A stretch of DNA of 42,933 bases from DASYGT01 sp035999365 (GCA_035999365.1 DASYGT010000021.1:1-42933), one strand, 5' to 3'. Counted from the first letter of the stretch, positions 25,602 through 34,489 are shown. The notes: generated by a model not told the origin, from the letters alone. Numbers and translations: made by a program.

Positions 25602-25895
25602 CAGTCGTCATGGGCGCCGAATCGCAACGAGCCGGGCGTACCCGAAGTGGGCCGGTCAGCTCCGGCGCGCGATAATCCGATTTCGGTTGCGTGCGGACTT
25701 ACGGCGTGTCGCTGGTCCCATCGCCGAGTGGAAACGAGGGTTTATCGGGTAGTCGCGCCACGTCAGACCCAGGGGCACGCGAGCGCCGAACTCCTCGCCC
25801 GCTACGTGCGCGTACATCGCTTGATGTGCCATCGCTGAAGTCGGCCATGGTCATCTCAGGCAGGGGCATCAGAATAGGGAGATGGAGGAGGCCGC

Positions 25896-27491
25896 GTGAC
25901 CGGGGTTTCCGTCGCGCAGTACCGGGCGGACCTGCGCGCCTCCCGGTTGTGGAGCGCTGGAGTGGTCGCCGCGCTCAGCGTGTTGATCGTGTCGGTCGCG
26001 CGCTGGGGCCCGGATTGGCCGGCGCAGGAGTTCCGAGCATGGGTTGCGGGCCACGACGGACTGTCGGTGTGGACGAGCCGCTGGTACGGCGGATCTGCGC
26101 TGCCCGGCTACTCGGTGCTGTATCCGCTGGTGACCGCCGGCTTCAGCAATGCCGTGGTGGCTGCAGCTGCGGTGGGTGCGCTGTCCTCTGTCGCGGCAAC
26201 GTGGGTCGCCGCACTGCTGGGGCCACGCTCCAGTAGGGCGCGAATGACGGCGTTCGGCGTCGCCGTGGCCATCAGCGTCTGTGAGAACCTGCTGATCGGC
26301 CAGGTGCCCTTCCTCCTCGGTGCGGCCTTAGGGGTCGCCGCGCTCGCCTCGGTCGTAGGCTCGCGACGGTGGGAGCTGTCCGCGACGCTTGCCGGTCTGG
26401 CCTCGTTGGCGAGTCCCCTCGCCGGGACGTTCGTTCTACTGGTTGCCCCGGCCGTCGCCACCGCAACGGGGTGGCGCCGCACGATGCCCTTGGCAGCCGG
26501 GCTGGCCGGATCGTTAGTTGCACTGGCCGTCGGCGGCGCCGGCGGCCCGTTTCCCTGCCCATGGCAAACCTTCGCCGGCGTCGCCGTATTCTGTGGCGCC
26601 ATTCTGACCCTCGCGCCACGCGCCGAGCGCACGGTCCGGGTGTTTGCCTGGTGGTACCTCATGTTCGCTGCAGTCCTCTTTGTCGTGCCCAACCCGATCG
26701 GCGGTAACGAGGCTCGGCTCGGCAAGATCATTGTTATTCCACTGGCCTGCTATTTCTTGTCCACGCAGGGCACGTGGCTTCGGATCCGAAATGGACTTAT
26801 CGCGCTAGCCGCGCTGATCTGGCCGACCGTGGCCTTTGTTTCGTCGATGACCCTCGGGGCCACCGACCCCGCCGGACAGCCGGCCTTCTACACCGGGTTG
26901 GTGCGCTATCTGAGTCACCAACCGCCGACCGGCCGACTCGAGATCCCGTTCACGGCGGGCCACTGGGAGTCGTACTTCGTTGCCCGCAAATACCCGATCG
27001 CCAGGGGTTGGGAGCGTCAGTCGGATCTGAAGTACAACCAGGTGTTGTACGGGCCGCTCACGGTTGCGCGGTACCGGACGTGGCTCGAGGACAATGCGAT
27101 CAGCCTTGTTGCCTTACCGCGAGCGCCGCTCGACTACGGCGGATCACACGAAGCGCGGCTGTTGCGCCATCCACCCGGATACCTGATCCCGGTATGGCAC
27201 GACCAGAACTGGCGGGTGTGGAAGGTCGCGCACCCGACCGCGATCGTGACCGGCGCCGCGACACTGGCCGATGAGGACGCGTCATCGCTGACCTTACATT
27301 TCGCTGTCGCAGGAACCGCGGTCGTTCGGATCCATGCATCGCCGCTGTGGACGGCGCAAGCGCCGGGAGCGTGCGTAGGCGCGACTAAGGGCGGCTGGCT
27401 GTTCGTGCGCTCCAGCCATGTCGGCACGGTTGCCATCGCGGCACGCATCAATGGCGCTCTGATTACAGGGCGGCGATCGTGCGCGCCGTGA
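25896..27491 (+). CDS. Polytopic membrane protein, GT-C glycosyltransferase-like
   Basis: A 531-residue integral membrane protein with about 9-11 hydrophobic segments in the first 340 residues, followed by a soluble C-terminal domain. The first outside loop holds W-T-S-R-W-Y-G-G-S-A-L-P-G-Y-S-V-L-Y-P. The C-terminal domain has Y-R-T-W-L-E-D-N-A-I-S-L-V-A-L-P and W-R-V-W-K-V. This layout is like lipid-linked-sugar (GT-C) glycosyltransferases or related actinobacterial membrane proteins, but I see no catalytic motif that settles it. GTG 25896 follows GGAGGAGG. The stop overlaps the next gene by 13 bases, so the two are likely a cell-envelope pair. Confidence 0.75.
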   Translation: MTGVSVAQYRADLRASRLWSAGVVAALSVLIVSVARWGPDWPAQEFRAWVAGHDGLSVWTSRWYGGSALPGYSVLYPLVTAGFSNAVVAAAAVGALSSVAATWVAALLGPRSSRARMTAFGVAVAISVCENLLIGQVPFLLGAALGVAALASVVGSRRWELSATLAGLASLASPLAGTFVLLVAPAVATATGWRRTMPLAAGLAGSLVALAVGGAGGPFPCPWQTFAGVAVFCGAILTLAPRAERTVRVFAWWYLMFAAVLFVVPNPIGGNEARLGKIIVIPLACYFLSTQGTWLRIRNGLIALAALIWPTVAFVSSMTLGATDPAGQPAFYTGLVRYLSHQPPTGRLEIPFTAGHWESYFVARKYPIARGWERQSDLKYNQVLYGPLTVARYRTWLEDNAISLVALPRAPLDYGGSHEARLLRHPPGYLIPVWHDQNWRVWKVAHPTAIVTGAATLADEDASSLTLHFAVAGTAVVRIHASPLWTAQAPGACVGATKGGWLFVRSSHVGTVAIAARINGALITGRRSCAP

Positions 27492-28579
27492 GCGTGCTCC
27501 GGGAGCGCGCCGACGCGCAGGCGACGTCACCTTCGTTCGGCGTCCGGTCGCTGAAGTTCGGCCGGGCCGAGTTCCGCGGACATCCGCGCCTGAGCATCGC
27601 ATGCGCAATGGCGTTGCTTGCCGTAGCCGCCGGAATCTCGGCTGCGGTCGCCGGGGGCGACACGGGCGAGGACCTCGGCGATGCAATCGGCTCGACCGCG
27701 CGCACAGCGATCCACCTCCGCTGGCAGTTCGGAGCGATGGTCGTAGTACTCGCCGCCGCCCACTACTTCGCGGCCGCGGTAGCCGCTCGGGCCGCTGTGC
27801 CGCACTTTCTCCCGTTCGGAGAGACGTTCTTGGTGCAGCTATCGGCTGCAGCAGCCAACCGTCTGACGCCGGCCGGAATTGGCGGATCGGCGATGATCGC
27901 GCGGTACTACATGCGCCGAGCCGGGCTCGAAATCGCTGGTGCGGCCGGCGCGGTCGTTGCCCTGAGCGTGCTCGGCGGACTTGCTGATGCCGGAGTGCTC
28001 GCCGTCGTTCTGTTCGCTGGACAATGGCTCGGACTGGACGGCGGCACTCACGAGTTGGGACTACTGCTGCGCCAGGTGCAGAGCACGCTCGGGCCGGTGC
28101 GCTCGCCCTGGCTATGGGCGGCGGTGTGCGGGCTCGCCGCTGCGCTCGTCGGAATCTGGTTCACCCGCCGCCGGGACCGCGTTGCCGACTGGGTGGTCGG
28201 GTTCGTCCGGCCGGTCGTCCGGTTGGTGCGCCGTCCGCGCTCCCTTCTTGCGCTGTTGGGCGCGTCGGGCTCGACGACGTTGATCCTCGCCTTCGCGTTC
28301 GCGGCGTGCATCGCGATGGTTCCCGGGCCACGACCGGGCGAGTCGATGGGTGCGTTGGTCGTCGCGTTCATGATCGGATCAGCCGCAGGCAACGCCGTCC
28401 CGGTGCCCGCAGGCCTCGGGGCGACCGAGGCGGCCCTGGTGGGCGTGCTGGCGTCAGCGGCCGTGCCGGCCGCGCACGCGATCGAGATCGTGCTGCTGTT
28501 CCGGTTGATCACTTTTTGGGCGCCCGCAGGCGTGGGCATCCTCACGGCAGGTGTGCTGCGCCGCCGCGGTGCGATTTGA
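27479..28579 (+). CDS. Flippase-like / lysylphosphatidylglycerol synthase TM-region family protein (UPF0104)
   Basis: A 366-residue membrane protein with about eight hydrophobic segments. Diagnostic features of the UPF0104/AglD-like family are present: L-S-A-A-A-A-N-R-L-T-P-A-G-I-G-G around residues 121-136, and the C-terminal G-N-A-V-P-V-P-A-G-L-G-A-T-E-A-A-L-V-G segment. Members are thought to move or anchor lipid-linked molecules. The start may be GTG 27479 or GTG 27488; both overlap or touch the upstream stop. Coupling to the GT-C-like gene suggests a shared role in envelope glycolipid synthesis. Confidence 0.83.
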   Translation: MRAVSVLRERADAQATSPSFGVRSLKFGRAEFRGHPRLSIACAMALLAVAAGISAAVAGGDTGEDLGDAIGSTARTAIHLRWQFGAMVVVLAAAHYFAAAVAARAAVPHFLPFGETFLVQLSAAAANRLTPAGIGGSAMIARYYMRRAGLEIAGAAGAVVALSVLGGLADAGVLAVVLFAGQWLGLDGGTHELGLLLRQVQSTLGPVRSPWLWAAVCGLAAALVGIWFTRRRDRVADWVVGFVRPVVRLVRRPRSLLALLGASGSTTLILAFAFAACIAMVPGPRPGESMGALVVAFMIGSAAGNAVPVPAGLGATEAALVGVLASAAVPAAHAIEIVLLFRLITFWAPAGVGILTAGVLRRRGAI

Positions 28580-28608
28580 GTTCGCCGCGTTCCCGATCGA
28601 GGCGAACT
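28579..28608. terminator. Hairpin between convergent genes
   Basis: AGTTCGCC and GGCGAACT form a perfect 8-bp stem around a 14-base loop, directly after the flippase-like gene and before the 3' end of the convergent secreted-protein gene. No T-run is present. Likely bidirectional terminator. Confidence 0.5.
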
Positions 28609-28640
28609 GGCGCTACTCACGAACCAGCACGTACGACCAG

Positions 28641-29717
28641 CTAGCCGTGCCGTAGGTAGATCAGGCTGTGGGGCTCGAACGAGACTCCGGCGGTGGGTAC
28701 TGGAGTGACTGTGCCGGTGCGTAGGTCGATGACGCCGAGGTAGTTGGGTGCGGGGTTGGTCGGCGCGTTGTTCGCGTCCCCGGGTGTGGCCGCGCTGTAC
28801 GCCGCTCCGGGGATGAATGGGCCACTGACCGCGACGATCGAGTCGGCGGACGCGTCGGCGGCGAGCAACACACCACCGGGCCGGGTGGGGAAGGCGGTGT
28901 CGTCGACCGACTGGCTGAGGTTGAGGACTCGCAGGCTCTGGTTGCGGTGCTCGAGATGGGTCGCGAACACGGCCTGCTGGTCGCCTTGGGCGTCGAGCAT
29001 GAATGTGCCGCCGAAGCGCGACGCCGTCCGCGGCACGATCGTGGCCGAGTCGGGGTCGGTCAGCTTGAGCGTGGTACGGCCACCCGACGGGTTGGCGACG
29101 GTGGCCTTGCTGGCGTCGAGGAACGGTTCGGAGCCCAGGTGCGCCACACCTCGGCGCAACGTGACCCGGTAAAGGGCGGGACCGGCGGTCTTCGTCGGCG
29201 CCGACGCGACGACGTAGATGCGCCCGTGATCGATCGTGATCGAGTCGGTGCCGCCCCCGTGCGGCAGCGGGTTCGCGTCGTAGGTGAAGTGAGTCGCAGC
29301 GCCGCCCCGCGCCGGGATCGTGTACAGGCTGGAGTTGCCGTCCTCGTTCACGGTGGCGATCAGGCGCCGGTGCGCCCGGTCGGCGGTCAGTCCGTCAGTC
29401 TTGCCAGTGAGCTGCCACGTGCGTTCGATGCGGCCGTTCAGGCGGAACTCGACGACGGTGCTCTGGCTGGGCGTGCCCGGGGCACCGCCGGTGGCGGGGA
29501 CACCGTTCTGGAAGGCGACGTACAGGTTACGACCCAACCTGGTCAGATCGTCCGGCGAACTCCAACCATGCACCTTGCCGGACAGGACGGTGCGTGCGGT
29601 GAGCGGCGAGCTGACCCGTCGTGTCGGATGGGCCGACGCGGAAGGACCCGCCAACACCACGGCCGATATAAGACCACAAGCTGTTGCCATGAGTCCGATG
29701 GATGGTCGGGTCGGCAT
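28641..29717 (-). CDS. Secreted beta-propeller-like protein
   Basis: A 358-residue exported protein. The signal peptide covers about residues 1-29 (basic start, hydrophobic A-C-G-L-I-S-A-V-V-L-A, cleavage near A-S-A-H). The mature part is a series of beta-rich blocks resembling SMP-30/NHL-type propellers: N-L-Y-V-A-F-Q-N-G-V, T-D-G-L-T-A-D-R-A-H-R-R-L-I-A-T-V-N-E-D-G-N-S-S-L-Y, T-D-S-I-T-I-D-H-G-R-I-Y-V-V-A-S. It closes with F-E-P-H-S-L-I-Y-L-R. I see no catalytic signature. It stands alone on the minus strand between convergent and divergent neighbours. Function unknown. Confidence 0.78.
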   Translation of the reverse strand: MPTRPSIGLMATACGLISAVVLAGPSASAHPTRRVSSPLTARTVLSGKVHGWSSPDDLTRLGRNLYVAFQNGVPATGGAPGTPSQSTVVEFRLNGRIERTWQLTGKTDGLTADRAHRRLIATVNEDGNSSLYTIPARGGAATHFTYDANPLPHGGGTDSITIDHGRIYVVASAPTKTAGPALYRVTLRRGVAHLGSEPFLDASKATVANPSGGRTTLKLTDPDSATIVPRTASRFGGTFMLDAQGDQQAVFATHLEHRNQSLRVLNLSQSVDDTAFPTRPGGVLLAADASADSIVAVSGPFIPGAAYSAATPGDANNAPTNPAPNYLGVIDLRTGTVTPVPTAGVSFEPHSLIYLRHG

Positions 29718-29911
29718 AGTTCAGGCGTCCTCTCATGACGACGGGAAGTTGCACAACGGGCAAATCAGACCCTGCACGAGCGAAGTGAACGGAACACGAC
29801 GGAGCCATGTGAACCGACTAAGTGTCGGCTCGGCAACAGAGTCCCGCGCTGATGGGGCAAGCTCCGTGATGACCATCGAGTCGCGCCGAAGACTGCTGGT
29901 TGACTGGTGGC

Positions 29912-30643
29912 ATGCCGTCTGCTGCGTCGTCCGGGACGGGTGATCGTGATGCACTGCCGGTGATTGGACGGCGGTGGTGGTGCTGGACGAGTTCGCGGAC
30001 GCGGATCAGCGCAATGGTCGGGGTCGCAGTAGTGGCAGCTTTCGCAACCGGATTGCTGCTCGGGTGGCCGTACGCGCCGCTAGTCGGATGGGATGCCGCC
30101 GCGCTGATCTTCGTCGCGTGGGTCTGGTCTGCGGTGATCATCCCCTTCTCATCGGTGCAAACTGCGGCCCATGCGACTCGCGAAGATCCCGGCAACGCGG
30201 CCACCGACGTGATTCTTCTGAGCGCAGCCGTGGCAAGCCTCGGCGCGGTCGGATTCATTCTGATCCAAGCGACCTCCGCGCACGGCGCCTCGCAAGATCT
30301 TCTCGCCGGCGCCGGCCTTGGCAGCGTCGCCCTGTCCTGGTTCACCGTGCACACCCTCTTCACGCTCAAGTACGCCCGGCTCTACTACAGCGGAGTCCAT
30401 GGCGGTGTCGACTTCAACCAGAGCACTCCGCCGCGCTACCTCGACTTCGCCTACCTCGCATTCACCATCGGGATGACCTTCCAGGTCGCCGACACCGACC
30501 TCGAAACTCCCGCCATTCGAGCCACGGCGCTACGTCAGGCGCTGCTGTCCTACTTGTTCGGCGCCGTCATCCTCGCCGCCACGATCAACCTGATCGTCGG
30601 CCTGGGCTCCAGCAGCGGCTCCGGCGGGAGCGGGGGCAACTGA
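29912..30643 (+). CDS. DUF1345 family membrane protein
   Basis: A 243-residue membrane protein with about five or six hydrophobic segments. It matches DUF1345 by L-V-G-W-D-A-A-A-L-I-F-V-A-W-V-W near the second segment, the central W-F-T-V-H-T-L-F-T-L-K-Y-A-R-L-Y-Y, and P-x-Y-L-D-F-A-Y-L-A-F-T-I-G-M-T-F-Q-V-A-D-T-D. The C-terminus is Gly/Ser-rich. ATG 29912 is preferred; a TTG at 29900 is in frame. Function unknown. Confidence 0.85.
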   Translation: MPSAASSGTGDRDALPVIGRRWWCWTSSRTRISAMVGVAVVAAFATGLLLGWPYAPLVGWDAAALIFVAWVWSAVIIPFSSVQTAAHATREDPGNAATDVILLSAAVASLGAVGFILIQATSAHGASQDLLAGAGLGSVALSWFTVHTLFTLKYARLYYSGVHGGVDFNQSTPPRYLDFAYLAFTIGMTFQVADTDLETPAIRATALRQALLSYLFGAVILAATINLIVGLGSSSGSGGSGGN

Positions 30644-31042
30644 ACTCGGCCTGACCGAGCTTCACGAGCCGCTCCATGCAGTTCGCCATGACGCGCACAT
30701 GCGAATCAGTCGGCCTTTGGCGGAGCACGTCGCGGGGGGCCCGGGCCCTGATGGGTTGCTGGGAGGGCGGCAGGCACGGCGAGTTGCGGCACGACATCGC
30801 CGGACGGAACTCAGGACAAATGGGTCACGTCGGCGATACAACACCCCGCCGAGGGAGCCGGTGAGCCCGTCCAACGGCGATGCCGGTCAAGCAGCCCCGC
30901 CGGGACATCGAGCGTCGCCCAGCCGGCACTGGTCGTTCGAGTTCCCTTGCGAAATCGGTCCATCCGTCACGCTTACAGCGGGAACCTGCGAGTTCACCGT
31001 GGGGCACCAACTGTTGGTTCTATAGTCATCTCCTCCGACACG
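30644..31042. other. Non-coding stretch upstream of the CYTH-CHAD gene
   Basis: About 400 bases without a convincing gene. Short frames on both strands lack family signatures and consistent ribosome-binding sites. The only signal I see is a TATAGT box near the downstream end. Confidence 0.5.
31021..31026 (+). promoter_or_regulatory. Candidate -10 box TATAGT for the CYTH-CHAD/parA operon
   Basis: TATAGT lies 17 bases before the GTG at 31043, predicting a transcript start about ten bases before the gene and so a very short leader. No good -35 is seen at the right distance. Confidence 0.4.
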
Positions 31043-32587
31043 GTGGGGGTTGAGGTGGAACGCGGCGAGCTGTTGTTCGGTGCGGCTACCGATCCGGGCC
31101 ACGTGTGCGAGCTGTTGTCATCCGGCTACCGGGTGCGGGCGGAAGCGCCGACTTCGGCTCGATGGATCTGTCTGGACACCGCAGACTGGCGTTTGCACAA
31201 AGCTGGAATGACATTGCGCGATGCGCGCCGCGGACGACGATCGGGCACGCTGATCCTGTCCGACGGCGCGTCGCGGTCCATCATGGCGCCGTCGGCGTCA
31301 CCGCGCTGGCCCGCCAAGAAGGACGCGATTCCTTGCTCGCCGCTGCGTGACCGCGTCGCGCCGGCGATCGGCGTGCGAGCACTGTTACCGCTGGCCGAGG
31401 TCGATGTCCGCTCGCTGACCCTGCGCCTGGTCGATGGCGAGGAGAAGACCCGGGTGCGGGTGCACGTCGATCAGCAGCGGCTGACCGGTGATCGGTGCGT
31501 GCCGTTGCCGCTGCGGGTCCGGGTGTCACCGCTGCGGGGATACGAACGCGATGGCCAGCGGTGCGAGGGTTTGCTTACCGACGCGATGGGCCGACTGGAC
31601 GACGGCTCCGACGCGGTAGCCGCCGTATTCGAGGCGGCGGGTCATACTCCTGGCCAACTCAGCGTTCCGCGCTTGGAGCTCAACCCGATCGCACCCGCGG
31701 TCGAATCGTTGGCGGACGTGCTGCGCTACTGGCTTGATGTTGTTGACGCCGTGCGCCCGGGTGCACTGGCCGACATCGACATCGAGTATCTCCATGACAT
31801 GCGCGCCGCGATCCGCGCGGCCCGCTCGCTTGTGCGGCTCGGCAGCGACCTGATTCCCGAGCCGCGCGCCACGCGGTTGATCGACGATCTCACGTGGCTC
31901 GGCCGGCTGACCGCACCGCTGCGCGACCTGGACGTCTATATGCTCGAAATCGCAGGTGAAGGCCACACCGACATCACCGGACTGGGCGGTCTCGAGTCCG
32001 CATACCGTTTACTCACGGCCAAGCGCCGCCGGGCTCTGATCACGCTGCGAGCCGGTCTCAAATCGTCGCGGGGGCTATCGATCTCTGCGGCCTTACGTGA
32101 CTCAGTCAGCCAACTCGCCGTCGTGCCGGCCACAGCGCCGGCTACACGGGAGACGGCTGGAACCCTCGCGCACACCGCCTATCGGCGCATCGTGAAGCAG
32201 GCTCGCGCGATCACCAGCCAGACCGACACGGACGAATTGCACCGACTGCGACGACGCTGCAAGGAGATGCGCTACCTGCTTGACAGCTTTTCGTCGGTGT
32301 ACGCTCCCGAACCACGCCGCACTGTGCTCACCGCGCTGAAGCGGTTGCAGGACTGCCTCGGTGAGATCCAGGACGTCGACGTCCAACACCGGCACACGAT
32401 CGACCTGATTTCCGCACTGAGCAGAAGCGAAGCGCCGCCGGAAACTCTGCTGGCGCTGGGTGCGCTGCACGACCGCAACATGCAGCGCGCGGTCGCTGCG
32501 CGGCGCCTCATGGACCGCAGATTGATGCGCTTCTGCGGTGCCAGAACCCGCCGGCACGTTCTGGCCCTCCAAGCGGGTCCGCTGTGA
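31043..32587 (+). CDS. CYTH-like plus CHAD domain protein (polyphosphate-binding type)
   Basis: A 514-residue protein. The N-terminal part is a degraded CYTH (triphosphate tunnel) domain: it begins V-E-V-E-R-G, where active CYTH enzymes have E-x-E-x-K, then has L-D-T-A-D-W-R-L-H-K-A-G-M-T-L-R. The C-terminal half is a CHAD domain, with L-H-D-M-R-A-A-I-R-A-A-R-S near residue 250 and the second repeat D-E-L-H-R-L-R-R-R-C-K-E-M-R-Y-L-L ending in L-Q-D-C-L-G-E-I-Q-D. CHAD helices with conserved His and basic residues bind polyphosphate and bring proteins to polyphosphate granules. GTG 31043 is chosen because it keeps the CYTH strand. The stop overlaps the parA start (GTGA). The lost Lys suggests the CYTH part binds rather than hydrolyses. 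Confidence 0.85.
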   Translation: MGVEVERGELLFGAATDPGHVCELLSSGYRVRAEAPTSARWICLDTADWRLHKAGMTLRDARRGRRSGTLILSDGASRSIMAPSASPRWPAKKDAIPCSPLRDRVAPAIGVRALLPLAEVDVRSLTLRLVDGEEKTRVRVHVDQQRLTGDRCVPLPLRVRVSPLRGYERDGQRCEGLLTDAMGRLDDGSDAVAAVFEAAGHTPGQLSVPRLELNPIAPAVESLADVLRYWLDVVDAVRPGALADIDIEYLHDMRAAIRAARSLVRLGSDLIPEPRATRLIDDLTWLGRLTAPLRDLDVYMLEIAGEGHTDITGLGGLESAYRLLTAKRRRALITLRAGLKSSRGLSISAALRDSVSQLAVVPATAPATRETAGTLAHTAYRRIVKQARAITSQTDTDELHRLRRRCKEMRYLLDSFSSVYAPEPRRTVLTALKRLQDCLGEIQDVDVQHRHTIDLISALSRSEAPPETLLALGALHDRNMQRAVAARRLMDRRLMRFCGARTRRHVLALQAGPL

Positions 32588-33354
32588 AGACCATCGCCGT
32601 GTACAACATCAAAGGCGGCGTGGGTAAGACGTCCACCGCAGTGAATCTCGCCTACCTTGCGGCTCGGAGCGGGCGACGGACCCTGCTGTGGGATCTCGAT
32701 CCGCAAGCCGCGGCGACGTTCGTCTTCCGCGTCAGACCGCGGGTCAAGGGCGGCGGCGAGCGGGTCGTCCGGGCGACCAAACCGCTCGAAGCCGCGCTCA
32801 AGGCCACCGACTTCGACGGCCTTGATCTGTTGCCCGCCGACTTCACCTACCGCCACATGGATCTCATGCTCGATCGCACGAACCGCCCCACCCGTCGATT
32901 GGAACGCGTCCTCGAGCCGGTGAGCCAGGAGTACGACCTTCTCGTTCTGGACTGCCCACCCAGCGTCTCACTGGTGTCCGAGAATGTGTTGCACATGTCC
33001 GACACGGTTCTCAGTCCGCTCATTCCCTCCACCTTGTCGGTACGCACTCTTGAACAGCTGACCGACCTCGTGACCACCGTCAAGCACCGGCCACGCCTGC
33101 TCGGGTTCTTCTCGATGGTCGATCGGCGAAAGCGACTGCACCGCGACGTGGTCGAACAACTGCCGACGCAATACGACAATCTCGCGCGCACCGCCATTCC
33201 GGCTCTGTCGCTGATCGAGCAGATGTCCGTCCAACGCGCGCCCGTCCCTCATTACGCGCCGCGCAGCCTTGCCACCCGCCTCTACATGCAGCTGTTCGAC
33301 GAGACCCTCGCCACGTTCGACTCGGCGCGTAACCAGGAGGGGCCGCGGGGCTAG
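32584..33354 (+). CDS. ParA/MinD-family ATPase coupled to the CHAD protein
   Basis: A 256-residue ATPase with the deviant Walker A motif K-G-G-V-G-K-T (residues 10-16, signature Lys10), Walker A' D-L-D-P-Q (37-41) and Walker B L-L-V-L-D-C-P-P-S (Asp123). It lacks the N-terminal DNA-binding extension of plasmid ParA proteins, and no parB-like gene or obvious parS site is nearby. This is the form of orphan ParA proteins that space cellular cargo over the nucleoid. GTG 32584 overlaps the CHAD stop by four bases, so the proteins are probably made in a fixed ratio. I infer that the CHAD protein is the cargo adaptor. Confidence 0.88.
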   Translation: MKTIAVYNIKGGVGKTSTAVNLAYLAARSGRRTLLWDLDPQAAATFVFRVRPRVKGGGERVVRATKPLEAALKATDFDGLDLLPADFTYRHMDLMLDRTNRPTRRLERVLEPVSQEYDLLVLDCPPSVSLVSENVLHMSDTVLSPLIPSTLSVRTLEQLTDLVTTVKHRPRLLGFFSMVDRRKRLHRDVVEQLPTQYDNLARTAIPALSLIEQMSVQRAPVPHYAPRSLATRLYMQLFDETLATFDSARNQEGPRG

Positions 33355-33518
33355 GAGGAGCTTGAGCACAGCCCTACGCCAGCGAGAGCATCGATCACGC
33401 AAGCAGCCTCAACCGACTTTGCTCACTTGGCCGACAGTGGTCGCCGCCGTTGACTTTCGCTTGCGGCACCGGGCGGTTCTGGGAAGCGTCGCGCGTTGGC
33501 GATGCCGACCGCTGTCAC
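33355..33518. other. Stretch downstream of parA without a recognised gene
   Basis: No frame in this stretch matches a known family, and no clear ribosome-binding site precedes one. It borders the possible decayed gene at 33519-33800. Confidence 0.4.
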
Positions 33519-33800
33519 CTACTGGCGTCGCGTCGGCGCAATGACCACGACTGCGTCGGTGCCGACGATGGTGCGCGGCTGGCCTAGCTCGCCCCAGGCG
33601 AAGTGTACGAACGGTCGACCGGGTCGATCACACCCTTCGTTCGCCGCGTCGATCGCGGGTCGGCCGGCCGCGTCGAGCACACCTGCGCGCCGGAGCCGGT
33701 AGGCAGCGGTGTGCCGAACTGCGCGGCGAGCAGCTGTTGACGCCGTCGATCGGCAGTGACTCGTGGCTTGCGTGGACGGTGATCGTGGAGACGAGGTGAA
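33519..33800 (-). pseudogene. Possible frameshifted remnant of an unknown gene
   Basis: On the minus strand, protein-like stretches with G/C-rich third positions follow each other in different frames: V-H-A-S-H-E-S-L-P-I-D-G-V-N, then Q-Q-L-L-A-A-Q-F-G-T-P-L-P, then Y-R-L-R-R-A-G-V-L-D-A-A-G-R-P and F-V-H-F-A-W-G-E-L-G-Q-P-R-T-I-V-G-T-D-A to a stop at 33519. Together they read like one protein broken by at least two frameshifts. I do not recognise the family. Confidence 0.4.
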
Positions 33801-33822
33801 TTTGCTGGGTGTCGATTTCTCC

Positions 33823-34089
33823 TCAGGTCTGCCGGTGCACGAGCGCAACAACTTGGGATGCCAGAACGACCGCGCCGAGCAACCGGCGGAACGGGTTGAC
33901 ACCGCGCAATGCCTCGTCTGCTGCCCACGCGATGAGGGCACCCGCGCCGGCAGCACGAAGGACGTCCGCGTGAGAGGCCCACACCTTGGCGGCGATCAGC
34001 AAGACCAACCATGCGATCAGCGCTGGGTTGGGCCATTGGGCGAGGACGACGCAGCCGTCTCGATCGCGGAAGAAGCGGTCGGCTATCAC
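33823..34089 (-). CDS. Small conserved membrane protein
   Basis: An 88-residue protein starting at GTG 34089. It opens with F-F-R-D-R-D-G-C-V-V-L-A-Q-W-P-N-P, then two or three hydrophobic segments around W-A-A-D-E-A-L-R-G-V-N-P-F-R-R-L-L-G-A-V-V-L. I have seen this arrangement in unnamed actinobacterial small membrane proteins. No good ribosome-binding site is visible, so the start is uncertain. Function unknown. Confidence 0.6.
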   Translation of the reverse strand: MIADRFFRDRDGCVVLAQWPNPALIAWLVLLIAAKVWASHADVLRAAGAGALIAWAADEALRGVNPFRRLLGAVVLASQVVALVHRQT

Positions 34090-34126
34090 AGGAACAATGA
34101 TGAGGGATCCGCTCTGCAGCGAGCGA

Positions 34127-34489
34127 TCACTGCAGAAGGATCTCTATGTCGGCCGGTGCCCGCATCCGCCACGCGTCTGTGACGAGTTCCTCGAGTCGCG
34201 TCACGTCGACGGCGTCGAGCCGTAGCAGTACGAGCGGCAACTCCTCGTAGCCCCGCGCCGTGAAAAACACCGAGGGCTCACCCAACAACAGTGCCTGGCG
34301 CTCCGATCCGTCCCCGACGTACAGCACCCCGACGTCGACACGGATCTGCCGCGACCGTCCTGAAATTCGTTCCGGGAAGGACCAGATGAAACCCTTGCCG
34401 CCGACCCGGAAGTCAAACCCATCCGAAGGGATCTCTTCCACCTGAGGCAAGGCCAGCGCAATCCGCCGGACGTCCTGGGCGTCGGCCAT
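34127..34489 (-). CDS. MmcQ/YjbR family protein
   Basis: A 120-residue protein of the MmcQ/YjbR family, which has a DNA-binding-like double-wing fold of unclear role. Typical features are D-V-R-R-I-A-L-A-L-P-Q-V-E-E at the start, F-R-V-G-G-K-G-F-I-W-S in the first third, and the C-terminal V-T-R-L-E-E-L-V-T-D-A-W-R-M-R-A-P helix. ATG 34489 gives the usual length; the longer upstream frame has no family similarity. Confidence 0.85.
   Translation of the reverse strand: MADAQDVRRIALALPQVEEIPSDGFDFRVGGKGFIWSFPERISGRSRQIRVDVGVLYVGDGSERQALLLGEPSVFFTARGYEELPLVLLRLDAVDVTRLEELVTDAWRMRAPADIEILLQ

Noticed and set aside
32584..33354. ParA as part of a plasmid or chromosome partition system
   Set aside because: No parB-like gene or obvious parS-like inverted repeat seen nearby; the partner is the CHAD gene.
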